A stretch of DNA of 64,000 nt from Heracleum sosnowskyi (Eukaryota; Streptophyta; Magnoliopsida; Apiales; Apiaceae): assembly GCA_030848705.1 (NCBI GenBank), contig CM061244.1, forward strand, positions 51,253,190 through 51,317,189, given 5' to 3'. Of the stretch, positions 24,101 through 37,418 are shown piece by piece. The position numbers were made by a program, and so were the translations under genes. Each line of letters begins with the position of its first letter. The first letter of the stretch is position 1. The notes under the pieces were generated by a model, which was not told the origin of the DNA, did not search any database, and saw only the letters and a list, made by a program, of their open reading frames with translations.

Positions 24101-24985
24101 TCAACAGAGCCCTACGAAAGCTTATATCCAATTGGGGTGCAAAAAATAAATTTAACTTTGCAGCAGTTCAGAGAACCAAACACATGGGTGCGACCAAAGG
24201 TTTGTTGCAATCTTGGCCTTTCTGAACTGTTTTCATCCGTGCAAACCTTATGCTGAACAAAGTGTTTGTTTTGCATGTTAAATAGCTCATGCATAAGCAA
24301 GCATTCTACTGCACAGTGACCATTAAAGATATCTTATCATGCGAGGATTGGTTCTTCCGAACTATGCGGCTCGGTAGTGTTGTGCACCCACCAGAAAAAA
24401 TATATCGCTGCTCTTACTGTCGCGCATCGTTCGTCCCACTTAGAAAAAGGTACAAGGTTCTGCCTGCATAGCCACCCCATTTGTGGAAGCTTTTCCTAGC
24501 CTATGTTCATGGTCCTGTTAATTCCAGTTCAAAGACAATTATACTCGCAGCTGACACTACTGGAACTGCAAATTTGATCATCAAAACACACGAGCTGGAG
24601 CAACTCGCAGGGCTGCCTCTACTGCAGTTGATTACACAGTGTTCTGACAAACATGTATGGCACTAATTTTTTTCCCCACTTCGTGTCCACGTTTTATCAC
24701 TCATGCACCTGTACATGCATTTAACATTTATTCATGTCTCTGAACAACCTCTGCCTCCTGCTCTACTAGGTCAAACATGAAATTCCTCTACCAACGCTCA
24801 AATGCATTGCGGGTGCGTTGTGTACATTTGAGATCGAGGTCCCAACTAATGCTGAAGCACCTATCGTCAGTGAGCTCACAATTAAATCCATTGTCGAATC
24901 AACGAAGCTTGTTCAAAAGAGAAAACCAGATATCTATTTAGCACATCATGTTGGAAAGAAGATACATCACATAAAACAACATTAA
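21128..24985 (+). CDS. RPA70-like single-strand DNA-binding protein 1 (Helitron-borne), exon structure partly resolved
   Basis: ATG at 21128 (CCATGG context). The first block has the DUF223/OB-fold pattern of plant RPA1 paralogues: KVRVIRLW, FILLDEE, then GLVYYITNFKIV. A second OB block at about 21740-22088 is split by an intron and contains DVSGVIYTVG and VVITVSLWG. A third part (about 23970-24250) and a C-terminal zinc-binding OB region (FYCTVTIKDI, then YRCSYCRA, then DTTGTANLI) follow, ending at TAA 24983-24985. Several GT-AG introns are evident, but 22089-23950 and the segment near 24455-24540 are not resolved, so it could be functional or decayed. RPA-like proteins are known cargo of plant Helitrons and may protect the single-strand intermediate. 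It is clearly diverged from the second copy downstream. Confidence 0.72.
23440..23840. repeat. Three-copy tandem repeat, ~147-bp period, in an RPA-gene intron
   Basis: Units begin near 23441, 23591 and 23738 with a shared AANCTTATATCNATG-type start, GTGTAT, and a later TTTAGACAAA block. Identity is moderate. Confidence 0.7.
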
Positions 24986-26111
24986 AGGGTTGTTCTCAGA
25001 AAACCATCCTCCTGAAAAGAAACATGCGTTATTTAGGATTATTGCATGATGATTATGCTTGCCCGTTTGTTAAGAATTTGATTGCTATTACAAATTTGAT
25101 GGTTTTTGGGGTTCCACCAAAGCTTGGTAAATTAGTTAGTTTTCTGCCTGTTTCTACCTGTGCTTAGTGATTGACTTTAGGGAGGGTCGTTCATGCTCCA
25201 CCTTGATGAATTATCTAACTTGTCTATTTCGATTTTTATAGAGTAATACTTTACTAAAAAAGCCCCTACAAAATTTTATTTCCCGGTAAATTGTTGAAAA
25301 AAAATTAGAGTATTGTAAATAAGTTCAATGCAATGCTTATTAAAATATTTTAAGCACATAAATCTAAATTAGATTTACTCACCAACGACAAATTTATTAT
25401 AAGACATTTTATTCTTTAAATATTCTGTCTTTTACTAAAAAGGACCCTAACAAAATTTAATTTCCAGGTGGATCGCTGTAAAAAAAACTAGAGTTTTGTA
25501 AATAAAATTTAATACAATGCTTATTAAAATATTGACTCCAATACTGTGTTTGTTTATTATAGAAATCTTTAAAGATTTTGTGTTCAGTTGTTCCAAAATT
25601 AATACAAACTACCTTTCCCAGCAGTAAGAATCTTTGATGTGATACAACTTATTACAACACTTATTAAAATACTGAGTAGTGCCTATTTTCCTTTATAAAT
25701 AAAATGCATAATTAATAAAATATCAAAAAAATTGAAGATAGTTTCTCTGAAAAGCTTAGTGAGTTCTTGAAACATTTATTTTGAAATGTTATTATAAAAT
25801 ACAAGGTAAAAAAAACTTTTTATTTTTCACCAAACCAACTGCAAAAATTATATAGTATAATTCTCTTGGAGGGAGCATCTCTTGCCATTCCCTGTCATAA
25901 TTTGCAGTAGATAACAAAAACTATATATAATATACAGGATCATAAAAGCAGTAGAAAATGAAAGGTTGGCAATTTTTAAAACGTCCAAACTGTTACACAA
26001 CTATTCAGTATCCTATTTATCAATGCTCTATACTCGATATCACTATAAAAGCAAGGCTCAACATTGTCCAAAATACACAACCTCAGTTAACCTAAACAAA
26101 TAAACAAAACC
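24986..26111. other. AT-rich spacer between the two RPA-like genes
   Basis: No coding potential. It includes a direct repeat, about 25246-25350 against 25431-25535, sharing TTTACTAAAAA, CAATGCTTATTAAAATATT and neighbouring blocks. A short TATAAAAGC at about 26044 may be the TATA box of the next gene. Confidence 0.5.
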
Positions 26112-28837
26112 ATGGAACAAGGGTTCATTCGCATACCTGCTTTAACACCACAGAATGCTACCTCTACTCTCCTTGTACGTGCAACACGAATTTGGGAATC
26201 CATTAACAAAGAAACAAAGCAGGTTTTCCACACCAATGTTGCTCTCCTGGATCAAGAGGTATCCTCACAACTTTCTATTGCTTATAATTAGTTTGCAACA
26301 TTTTGCATGCATGTTCCTTTGGTCATAATTTTGATTTTATCAATGCAGGAAAACCAGATCATTGCTACAGTGAGGAATAGTCAGAGAGCAAATGTTTTCC
26401 CCTGATATCTGAGGGCAAAGTTTATCGAATCTCAGATGTGAGGATTACCTTCTATCATGGAACCCAGATAGAACCAACCATTGATACTGCTATTATCCCC
26501 CAACACAAGTTTGAACTCACTGCTCTTGAAAACATTGCAAACTTTGTCAATGTTGTCTACGTTTTGATAGGTGAGGGGAAAAAGCGTTCTAATTCAGAAC
26601 TGCCTATTTTAGTCCAGGGTATTAAACTTAAAAGTCCAAAAAAACGTTCAACAATTATACCTTAACAAAATACTTTACAATGCAGATGTCACTGGTATGG
26701 TCACTGATTATGGGAATCCTGAAAGAGCATCAAATGGTGCCCTGAAAAAGGACATCGTGCTAGCCAATGAAAGGTAACATATAATGCCCCTTTATGTGTT
26801 GTTTTAACCTCGCATATAATGCTACAAAACAGATATGTGCCTTTGTAAAATATGAACATTCAACCCAACCTTACCCATCCATATGTACCTCTTTTAGAGG
26901 CAAGAAGATGGTTGTCACCCTCTGGGACGAGAAAGCTGAGCAGTTTCAGGCTGCTTTGAATGAAACATGAGGTGTACATGTCTTTGCTGTCATATGTGGC
27001 CTCCTCGCTAAAAATTTTGCTGGTAATTAATCTACATCTTAAATTATTCAAATCTCATGACATCATACCTCTGCTCGCAAAGTACTCTCAACTTGTATTA
27101 TCCTTGCATGTCCCCTTTCAGTAATTGCTTAATATTTCATACATGCACTATTTTCATTTGTACATGCTTTAGGTTCATAGTACAATCCTAAATTATTTAT
27201 ACTTCCTCTCTCTCTTAACTATTTTAAAATTCTTTACTCTTCGTGTTTGTACATTTTTGTGCCGTATAAAATAAATTATGCTCCCATTCCAAACGAGTTT
27301 CCCTAGTGCCAAATTTCCTGTGTGTCTCGTCAGCAAAAACTTCCTCTTCCAGTGATTCCATGACTGTATTGCCTCTGGCTGACCCTTTCTACAGATAATG
27401 TTACCCTCTCCAGCACTGATGCAACAAAGAGTTACCTCAATATAGACTACAAACCGGTCATTGAACTCCGGGCAGCGGTAGTGGTAGCTTCAGGAAAATC
27501 AATTGCGCATCTGCCACCGCCCGTCAACCGCACCTTTGTTACAGCTAGCTCAAACACCTTGCAGCGTTTGACCATTCAGGAGATCTTAGCTTACCAGCTT
27601 CCACCTGGAGAAAAGGTATGTATTCTGCCTTTTCACACCTGAAAAATTTATTCAAATCTGCTAACACTTGCATTATACTAGGCTTAAACATAGGACAGAT
27701 CAACCCACACTGTTGTAGGTTTATAACCATTGTAATTTATTGATTGCACCCATTACACAGTTATGTGGTTTGGAATTTAAATTGTTACTTCACACAATCT
27801 TGAAAATATATTTTAGCTATGTATTCTACCTTTTCGCGCCTGAAAAAAATGTTCAAATCTGCCAGCTCTTGCATTATACTAGGCTTAAACATAGGACAAA
27901 TCAACCCACACTATTGTAGATTTATAAACCATTGTAATTTATTGATTTCACCCATTACACAGTTATGTGGTTTGGAATTTAAATTGTTCCTTCACACAAT
28001 CTTAAAAATATATTTTAGCTCACAGTTTTGATTCACAAATATATTCCTCTTTATGGCAGCTAGCACGGTGCCTCTGTCATGCGGAGATTATTGCAATTAT
28101 GGATGGTGAGGGATGGTACTACACCTGCTGCCCAAACTGCGCTCGCAAAGTCCGCCTCCTTGGCCAGGATTACTACTGTGGAACCTGTGCGGAGAATGTG
28201 CCTGACTCAAAGCAAAGGTCAGCCTCCAAGTTTAATTTTAGCTTGAACAAAAGTCCCAACAATATAGACCTCTACTTAACAACCTACATGAATTATCTTC
28301 AGGGCCCAATATCAATTTTTTTTTGATAACCATGTTTCTAAAAGCTCCACTCCATATTTTTGTAACTGTTCTTGCAACAGACTGTAGTGAGGTTGGGTAG
28401 GCAAAATAACAAGACATTTACCTCATCTGCCAGGTACAAGCTTATTGTGCGCATTTTGGAAATTTCTGGAACTACAACGTTTACTCTTTTCAACAAAGAG
28501 GTCGAGCGCTTGGTGGTTGTCCCTGTCGAGAATATCCTGGCAGAGCTAACCCAGGTTACATTTTAATTCATTAATAACCAGTAACATATCGTACCATGCC
28601 CCTTAAACTTCATAAACTTAGCTTATATTTCAGGACAACCCCACAACTGAAATCCCAGCGGTACTCAACAATGTGATTGGCAAAACTTGCGGCTTCGATG
28701 TTAAGATTAGCAGCTACAACACCAATCTTGGTTATGAGGAATACACTGTGGTTAAGCTATCAGAATATGATCCAGTAGAGGTTGAAGCTGTCGCAGAACC
28801 CAGTGGAGCAGGGGCAGAAGCGCAAAATACTACCTAA
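26112..28837 (+). pseudogene. RPA70-like single-strand DNA-binding protein 2 (Helitron-borne), two lesions
   Basis: Eight exons follow from GT-AG sites: 26112-26258, 26349-26570, 26696-26773, 26898-27022, 27395-27615, 28060-28217, 28434-28554, 28634-28837. Blocks in order: OB-fold A (LVRATRIWESI; KVYRISDVRITFYHG), OB-fold B (DVTGMVTDYG; KKMVVTLWDE), a linker (VTLSSTDATKSYLNID), and the zinc-finger OB-fold C (CPNCARKV, YYCGTC, then FTLFNKEVERL). Lesions: a 1-bp loss near 26400 in exon 2, and TGA at 26968-26970 in exon 4. All other junctions keep frame. The C-terminal tail is acidic and ends in TAA. Like the first copy it would bind single-stranded DNA; this copy seems recently disabled. Confidence 0.82.
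27617..28020. repeat. Intronic tandem duplication, ~201-bp period
   Basis: 27617-27817 and 27818-28020 match at more than 90 percent by eye. Both run from TATTCTNCCTTTTC to TATATTTTAGCT, inside the fifth intron of RPA-like gene 2. The pseudo-acceptor TTTTAG is duplicated with it. Confidence 0.88.
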
Positions 28838-29105
28838 ATTACAAAAAACAAAAAACCTCCTACTATTAAATAAAACGTGTACCGGCTTACCAGATTAAAC
28901 TTAAGTACTATAGACAGGTTGCTTACCTAATGGCTTTTGCTATTGTTAAGTACCATGGACAAGTTGTTTTTCTGGTGTTTTTCCTCTTTTATCAAGTACT
29001 GTGACCAAGTTGTTTTACAACAGGTTTTTCCTAATTTAGTTTTAATTTTAACAAACATGCCTATAAATACCTATTTACCACATTCAGCAACCATATTTCC
29101 TGCAA

Positions 29106-30200
29106 CATAAACTCATGTTCACATTAACATGCCTACTCTGATGTAACATTCATAAGGTGATGCCAAATCTTGTAAATGATTTAATTTATTTATGTAGATG
29201 TTTAATAAAATTTTAAACCATTTGTTTATCTTTTACGGCAAAACACATATTTAGGTCTTAAATTATTTGAGTTCCCAATAAAATTTTAGACATGCAACCA
29301 ATTCTTATTCACTTTTGTTAGCACAAAAAAAGTGTTAGCCATGAATGCTTTTATGTGATATAAACTACTTAAATTAATTATGTTTGTTCTCTCTCCCAAA
29401 TAATTCATAAATTTAAACTCCTCATGCTTGTACATCTGTGAATACCTATTTACCACATTCATCAACCATATTTCCTGCAAATGATATATATTTATAGTTT
29501 CCAAGCAAGAGTTGGCAACATTAAATTTCATCTCCTACCTCATTACAGACTGGACACCCTTGGAGATATCTTAAACCCTTTGATACTTCCCCTGCCATTC
29601 AAAACTAAACAACACCCTTCTCATTGAATTCAGTTTACGCAGGTTGGTTAGTTATTATTTGCAGATAACAAGTTCCAAAAGACATATGTAATGTTAGTTA
29701 GAATCGATAAACCTTACGTATATGATGAAACCGACGCATATTCCAAACAGAAAACTCAACCCATAGACGTCTAATACATAAACTCATGTTCACATTAACA
29801 TGCCTACTCTGATATAACATTCATAAGGTGTTGTCAAATCTTTCAAATGATTTAATTTATTTATGTAGATGTTTAATAAAATTTTTGGTTTATCTTTTAC
29901 GGCAAAACACATATTTAGGTCTTAAATTATTTGAGTTCCCAATAAAATTTTGGACACACAACCAATTCTTATTCACTTTTGTTAGCACAAAAAAAGTGTT
30001 AGCCATGAATTCTTTTATGTGATATAAACTACTCTCAACTTGTATTATATTTTCATTTGCACATGTTGCAAGTTCACAGTACAACCCTAAATTAATTATG
30101 TTTGTTCTCTCTCCCAAATAATTCATAAATTTAAACTCCTCATGCTTGTACATTTTCATGCCACAGAAAATTATTTGCTCCCATTCCAAGCGAGGTTACC
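29106..30200. repeat. Long direct repeat pair (29106-29440 and 29777-30200)
   Basis: Both copies share CATAAACTCATGTTCACATT at the start and the CAAAAAAAGTGTTAGCCATGAA block. The second copy has an extra segment of about 60 bp (near 30034-30092) related to 27080-27190. Confidence 0.85.
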
Positions 30201-30298
30201 TAGTGCGAAATTTCCCATCAGCCTCGTCAACAAAACCTCCTCTCACAATGATTTCGTGCCTGCTTTAACAACTCCCTCAACGGTTTTGTGACTTTGTT

Positions 30299-30346
30299 AC
30301 CAAGTGCAAGTTAAATACTCGTACCAAGTGCAAGTTAAATACTCGC
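30299..30346. repeat. 24-bp perfect tandem repeat
   Basis: Two copies of a unit starting TACCAAGTGCAAGTTAAATA and ending ACTCG lie side by side, close to the insertion site of element B. Confidence 0.85.
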
Positions 30347-30495
30347 CTCGCGCCACGTCCGCGCTTTTCAGCAAATAACAAACACACTTCATTCTTGTCC
30401 CCCTTGAAACTTTACTTGCGGACCTAGACCACCTTTCGTCCAGAACTCCAAATTGTTACACACTCTAAAATAATGTCTGAGGTGTTACATGCATC

Positions 30496-30500
30496 CCAAC
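30496..30500. repeat. Target-site duplication, left copy, element B
   Basis: CCAAC immediately before the 5' LTR, repeated exactly at 43674-43678. Confidence 0.95.
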
Positions 30501-31538
30501 TGTTAGGAATATGTTGTTCTTGATGATAAACATAAAACACTTAGTAGAATTTGTGTAAAGTCATTTTGTAGCTGTCAACGAAATGGCATGCTTTGCAGCA
30601 TTCCGTTGACAGGAAGCTCATCAAATAAATGAGTGATGTAGCAATTGCACTGTACAATACTTCTAGTTTGATATGCTTTTCGTTGTAGATATTGGATAGA
30701 TTTTCTAAGTCATGTTGACTAAGTACTAGATAGGCAAAATAGGTTGGTTAATTGTAAATATATTATGCCTTGTAATTTTGCCTAAGTGAAGACATGTCAA
30801 CGGTATGAAGATTACTCTGTCAACGGTATGGAGTTTACTCATCAACGAAACGAAGTTTACTCATCAACGAAAGGAAGATTACTCATCAACAAAACGAAGA
30901 ATAAAGCTATCAACGAAACACACCTTACTGCTATCAACGAATCATTATCACTTTTCTGAATAGTTGACAAAGTGATAGTGACAGTTTTCTGACAGATCAA
31001 AAGGAGATGTGGAAGTGTACTTTGCATTGGAAACCATTAAAATGGACATGGGGAATAAGGAAACATTCCAATTTCCAATCTGGTTATTGAGTGGGATCAC
31101 TATAAGACTGAAGACAGAAGACAAAGATCTTCAAGGACCATTGGACAAAAGGGATGAAAAGCAAGTTATTGACGGTTACCTTTAGTGTAGCCAAAAATAG
31201 CTTTGTAAACTTGGGAATATATATATAACCAAGTGTAGCAGTTAAAATAGAAGTAAGAGAAGAAAAACAAATAGATTGTATTAGCTATCTTTGAGAGAAT
31301 ACTTCTCTACATTCTTGTAACTGAGCAGCTGTGTACTTTTTGTATCACAGATTATTTCCGCAATAAAAATCACTTCAGTTGGATCATCAAACAATCCAAC
31401 TGAAATTATTAAGTGCTTGTGGTTTTTATTTTATAAGTTCAGTTTTAATTTGTAAGTTATTTTTAAGTTTGAAAAATATCAAGAATTGTATTCAACCCCC
31501 CCCCTTCTACAATTCTGTTAGGTCATTTGGGATTAACA
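30501..31538 (+). repeat. 5' LTR of element B
   Basis: 1038 bp, TG...CA, with a TCAACGAAA-type cluster at 30570-30945, a TATATATAA stretch near 31220 and a run of nine C near 31496. Confidence 0.96.
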
Positions 31539-31540
31539 AT

Positions 31541-31552
31541 TGGTATCAGAGC
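31541..31552 (+). other. Primer binding site, element B
   Basis: TGGTATCAGAGC two bases after the LTR end, complementary to initiator tRNA-Met. Confidence 0.95.
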
Positions 31553-31601
31553 AAGCTTCTAACAAACAAGAAGTTTAAAGATCAAGACCAAAACAGTAAC
31601 C

Positions 31602-34073
31602 ATGGTGAAGAAGGATGCAGGTGTAAAGATACCAGTTCTTGATAAGGACAATTACTTTCACTGGAAAGTAAAGATGCATTTACATCTCATGTCTATGGAT
31701 GAGAGGTATGTAGACTGCATTGAGAAAGGTCCACACGTTCCCATGAAGTTCGCATCTAGAGTTGGACTACCAGATGATGCTCCTGATGTAGAGATTCCAA
31801 AACCTGTCTCAGAATGGACTATTGAAGATGTTGCAGAAATCCATAAAGATAAAAGAACCATGAACATTCTGTTTAATGGTTTGGAGCAAGAGATGTTTGA
31901 CAATGTCATAAACTGTACAACCTCCAAAGAAGTATGGGACACTGTTAGAACTCTCTGTGAAGGAACTGAGCAAGTTAGGGAAAACAAAATGCAGCTCCTT
32001 ATACAACAATATGAGCATTTTCATTTTAAAGCTGGTGAAACCCTAAATGATACATTTAGTAGGTTTCAAAAGCTTTTGAATGGATTAAAGTTGTATGGGA
32101 GGATCTATCAAACCAAGGATTCAAACCTTAAATTTCTTAGAGCTCTTCCAAAAGAATGGAAGCCTATGACTGTTTCTCTCAGAAACACTCAAGAGTACAA
32201 AGACTACACTCTTGAAAGGCTTTATGGAAACTTAAAGACATATGAGTTGGAAATGGAGCAAGATGAAGAAATTGAAAAGGTACAAAAGAAAGGTGGATCT
32301 ATTGCATTGATAGCATCTGTGAACCAACTGGAAGATACCAATGAAGAAGCTGCAAAGGCCACAACTAGTCGAGCTAGTTGTAGGAGTAATGTTAGCAAGG
32401 GTAAAGGCAAGATGACAGAAGAAGAAGAACCAGAACTAGCCAACTTGGATGACTTAGATGAGATTGATGAACACATTTCTTTTATGTCAAGGAAATTCTC
32501 TAAGTTCAAGTTCAAGAGAAACTCAGAAGCAAGGCCACCAAGGAAAGACTTTCAACCTAGCAAAAATAACTGGATTGAAAAGTCTAAATCTAAATGTTTT
32601 AATTGTGGAATGCTTGGTCACTTTGCTGGAGACTGCAGAAAGCCCAAGGTTGAGAAGGGCAACAGGAAATTTGAGCCTGTTGATTATAAAAAGAAATACT
32701 TTGAACTTCTCAAGCAAAAAGAAAAGGCTTTCATGTCTCAGGAGTATGATTGGGCTGGTAATGGTGAAGATTCTGATGATGATGTTGAGTATGTCAACTT
32801 GGCTCTTATGGCTAACAATCATGAGTAGGAAGCAAGCTCCTCAAGCAACCAGGTAACAATTACTAATCTTTCTGAGCTTTCTAAAGAGGAATGCGATAGT
32901 GCAGTAAAGGAAATGTCTACTGTACTATATAATTTACGTGTTACTCTTAAATCACTTACCAAAGAGAATTCAAGAATAAAAGAGACTAATTTGCTCTTAA
33001 GTGATAGGAATGCAATGTTAGAAGCACAGCTCATTGATTTTGAGCAAATGAGGTGTGTTAGTAGGGATGCTAAGAAGGAACTTGAGAACGTGTTAGAAAG
33101 GGAAGAAATTCTTAAAACACAACTTGAAATAGAACAAAGTGTGATTGCAAAATGGAAAGATGCCAGGAATGTTGCTAACAACATCATTAATGTTCAAGGT
33201 ATGGAATCTTTCTATGAACAATCATGGAAAAAGAACAAAGAAAAGCTAGGGTATGTTGGTGAAACCTTAGAATCAGAAACAAAGTCAACAAACAACAATG
33301 ATCATTTGTTGAAGGTTGATATGTCAACGGAATACAATGTTCCGTTGATAGATGAACCATCAACCGATCAGGCTGTTTCGTTGACAGAGAAAAGAAAAGA
33401 TGAACTCACTAGACTTAATAACAAGTATGGTCCTGTCACCAAGAACTTTGTTCAAGGTGAGTCTAGTAAATCAAAGAAAGTTGAGAAGCCTGTTGAGAGA
33501 GCTAATGTAGGTCGCTTGTCTAACAAGCAATTGAAAGACAAGTTAGAGAAAGTTCAAGTTGAGGCTAAGGGAAATAAAAAGAATAACAGGAATGGCAAAG
33601 TAGGGATTAACAAACACAACAATTACACACCTGATAAATATGCTCCTAGAAAGACATGTGTCAATAGTGGAAGTGTTAGTCATTTATCTACTAACTGCAA
33701 ATCTGTTAAGAAGACTGCTAATGTGAAAATGCCCAAGCCTGTAATGAATAGTTCTATGCCTACAATGCCTGTTATGCCTAACATGTTTGCTCCATATGCA
33801 CAATTTCAAAATCCATATGCCAGCATGTCATTTGTGCCTAATCCATACATGAATATGTTTAATGTGCCACAAATGCCATGGAATGTGAATAACATGTTTG
33901 TTCCTCCAACTATGCATGCTGTGAATGAAAATGTGAGCAACCCTCAGAAATCAACACCAAAGGTAAAGATTGATTTAAATCAATCTGATCCCAAGGTGAA
34001 AAATGATATAAAAGGAAAAGCAAAGGCTAACAAAACAGGACCCAAGGTAACTTGGGTACCAAAATCAACTTGA
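31602..34073 (+). pseudogene. gag: gag of element B, one internal stop
   Basis: The ATG at 31602 (ACCATGG) is the natural start that element A has lost. The N-terminal 50 residues begin MVKKDAGVKIPVLDKDNY, a typical copia gag opening with the NYxxW-like pattern. The UBN2 region and the first zinc knuckle (CFNCGMLGHFAGDC) are intact. TAG at 32826-32828 replaces a CAG seen in element A; the frame then continues unchanged to TGA at 34071-34073. The second knuckle has lost a cysteine (CVNSGSVSHL instead of CVNCGSVSHL). A single C-to-T-type change therefore separates this copy from an open gag. Confidence 0.92.
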
Positions 34074-34087
34074 TTTGATTTTATTAT

Positions 34088-37000
34088 GTGCAGGGAGACA
34101 AAATGAATCTTTGGTACTTGGATAGTGGTTGTTCAAGACACATGACCCTGCTCACAGAGTTTCAGGAAAGAGCTGGCCCTTGTATTTCTTTTGGAGATGA
34201 CAGCAAAGGCTACACTAAGGGATATGGCTTGATTTCAAAAGAGAATGTCATCATAGATGAGGTTGCATTGGTGGATGGTCTTAAGCACAATCTGCTTAGT
34301 ATCAGCCAACTTTGTGACAAAGGATTTTTAGTTACTTTTTCTAAAGAAGCCTGTGTTGTTTCTAAAGGAGGAAACAACAATGTTGTAATGACTGGATTCA
34401 GAAGAGGGAATGTGTACATTGCTGACTTTAGTAGCACAAGTCCAGACACCATCACTTGTCTCTTCAGCAAGGCAAGCAAGGATGAAAGTTGGCTATGGCA
34501 CAAGAAATTATCTCATCTGAATTTTAAGGTTATGAATGATTTGGTGAGGAAAGATCTTGCCAGAGGAATTCCACAAGTGGAATTCTCCAAGGATGGTTTG
34601 TGTGATGCCTGTCAAAAAGGGAAACAAAAGAAGGCATCATTCAAAAGCAAGACAGAGTAATCAATTATCCATCAGCTTGAGTTGCTTCATATGGATCTGT
34701 TTGGCCCTGTAAATGTCATGTCTATCTCAAAGAAGAAATACTGTTTTGTGATTGTTGATGATTTTTCTAGATTTACATGGACCCTCTTTTTGCACTCCAA
34801 AGATGAGGCAAGTGAAATCATTATCAATCACATCAAGATGGTAAGCAATCATCCTGATTTCAAAGTAAGAAGGATTAGGAGTGACAATGGGACAGAATTC
34901 AAGAATTCAAGCATGAAGGTGTTCTGTGAAGAAAATGGTATTTTGCATGAGTTTTCAGCAGCAAGGACACCACAGAAAAATGGTGTAGTTGAAAGGAAAA
35001 ACAGAACACTTATTGAAGCTGTAAGGACAATGCTAGATGAATCAAAGTTACCAACTTATTTTTGGGCTGAGGCAGTTAACACAGCTTGCTTTACTCAAAA
35101 TATTTCTTTGATTAATCAGGCCAAGGGAATGACCCCTTATCAACTACTTAAAAGAAAGAAGCCACTATTGGATTTTCTTCATTTCTTTGGATGCAAGTGC
35201 TTTGTTCTGAGAAATCAAGCTGAGCATTTGGGGAAATTTGAAGCAAAGGCAGATGAAGCAATATTTGTGGGATATGCAGCAGGGAAAGCTTACAGAGTCT
35301 ATAATCTCAGAACCAACATTGTTATGGAATCTGTACATGTTGTTTTTGATGATCTCAAAATTCAAGGTCTCTGTGATGAAGGTTTCCATGAAAGTCTTTC
35401 TTTTGAGAATGAGGAAGGAGATCAAGTGAATCATGTTAAGGCTACTGAGAAACAGCCTAAAGTTGTTGTATCTAGCACAGATGAAAGCAGCAGTGAAGAT
35501 GAAATTGCTGCATTGAGATTGAAAAGAATAGCTGCTAGCATACCAAATGGTCATTTCGTTGACAGTCATGGTGATGGATTCGTTGACAGTCAAAATGAGC
35601 GTTTCGTTGACAGCCAAATTGGTCATACCGTTGATAGTCAAGATAAATGCTTCTAGAAGTGATCAATTAGGGACAACAAACTCAGGGGGAGTTTCTCAAG
35701 GACAATTATCCAATCAAGGCAATCATGATCATGAAGCTACCTCATCAAGAACAAATCTACCTCCCTCAAGGAAATGGACTAAAAATCATCCCTTTGAACT
35801 TATTATAGGTGATGTTTCTTCAAAAGTCCAAACTAGAAGAACAACTCAAGAGGAATGTCTATACAGTAGCTTTCTGTCTCAAGATGAGCCAAAGAAAGTT
35901 GAGGATGCACTTCTAGATCCAGATTGGGTTTTAGCTATGCAAGAGGAGCTAAACCAATTTGAGAGGAACAAAGTTTGGAAGCTGGTGCCCAAGCCTAAAG
36001 ACAGGAGTGTCATAGGCACAAAATGGGTGTTCAGAAACAAGATGGATGAAAATGGCATAGTCACAAGGAACAAAGCTAGATTGGTTGCAAAAGGCTATTC
36101 ACAGGAAGAGGGAATTGAATTTGATGAAACCTTTGCTCCTGTTGCAAGACTAGAAGCAATAAGGATTTTCCTAGCCTATGCAGCCCATGCCAATTTCAAA
36201 GTCTATCAAATGGATGTGAAGAGTGCTTTTCTGAATGGGGAATTGGAAGAGGAGGTGTATGTAAGTCAACCTCCTGGTTTTGAAGATGATGATTTTCCAG
36301 AATATGTATACTTCCTCCTCAAAGCACTCTATGGTTTGAAACAAGCACCTAGAGCCTGGTATGACACACTTTCACAGTTCCTCCTTGAGAATCACTTCAC
36401 TAGAGGTACTGTAGATAAAACTCTGTTTCACAGGGTTGTGAATGGCTCTACTATACTTGTTCAAATTTATGTAGATGACATAATCTTTGGGTCTACAGAT
36501 GTGAAACTTTGTCAAAAGTTTGCCAAGCTTATGCAAAGTAAATATGAAATGAGCATGATGAGAGAATTAACTTACTTTCTTGGTCTTCAAGTGAAGCAAG
36601 TTAATGAAGGCATTTTCATTAGTCAAACAAAATATATTCATGATTTATTAAAGAAATTTGACTTAATGGAATGCTCTCCTGCCAAAACTCCCATGCCTAC
36701 TGCCACCAAACTTGAATTGAATATTAAGGAAAAATCTGTGGACATTTCAAGTTACAGAGGCATGGTAGGCTCACTTTTATATTTAACAACTAGTAGACCT
36801 GATATTATGTTTGCTACATGTCTATGTGCTAGATTTCAGGGTGATCCTAGGGAATCCCATTTAGTTGCTATTAAAAGAATTTTCAGATATCTCAAAGGAA
36901 CACCAAACCTTGGAATTTGGTATCCTAGAGAATCTGGCTTTGAACTAATTGGTTATTCAGATGCAGATTATGCAGGATGTAAAATTGACAGGAAAAGCAC

Positions 37001-37418
37001 AACTGGCACCTGTCAATTCTTAGGAAACAAGCTTGTCTCTTGGTTCAGCAAGAAACAAAACTCAGTTTCTACCTCCACAGCTGAGGCTGAGTATATTGCA
37101 GCTGGAAGTTGTTGTGCACAGATTTTATGGATGAAAAATCAACTACTTGATTATGGATTAAGAGTTGAGAAAATTCCTATTTTCTGTGACAACACTAGTG
37201 CCATTGCCATTACTGAGAATCCAGTGCAACATTCAAGGACCAAGACCAAGCACATTGACATCAAGTACCATTTCATTAGAGAACATGTTATGAATGGTAC
37301 TGTGGAGTTACATTTTGTTCCAAGTGAACAACAACTTGCAGACATGTTTACCAAGCCACTTGATGAATCAACATTCTCAAGACTAGTAAGTGAGCTAGGT
37401 ATGTTAAATTTCTCCTAA
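34088..37418 (+). pseudogene. pol: pol of element B, one stop and one frameshift
   Basis: Frame -1 relative to gag, as in element A. The protease motif DSGC is present, but a 12-bp in-frame loss removes four residues just after it. Integrase: the HHCC region is intact, TAA at 34658-34660 interrupts before the DDE core, and the core residues (D, D, E) are present. A 1-bp insertion near 35645, in the repeat linker, shifts the frame between integrase and RT; RT and RNase H then read on in the new frame to 37418 (YVDD, SDADYAGC, STAEAEY intact). A two-codon duplication (TKTK) lies near the RNase H end. Confidence 0.92.

Larger units (their letters stand above)
28838..30495. other. Repeat-rich Helitron tail left of element B
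   Basis: No gene. A block beginning at 29106 recurs at 29777 (offset 671), almost identical for about 260 bp and again later. The right part of the second copy (about 30030-30250) resembles RPA intron sequence at 27078-27360. A 24-bp direct repeat lies at 30299-30346. Confidence 0.7.
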
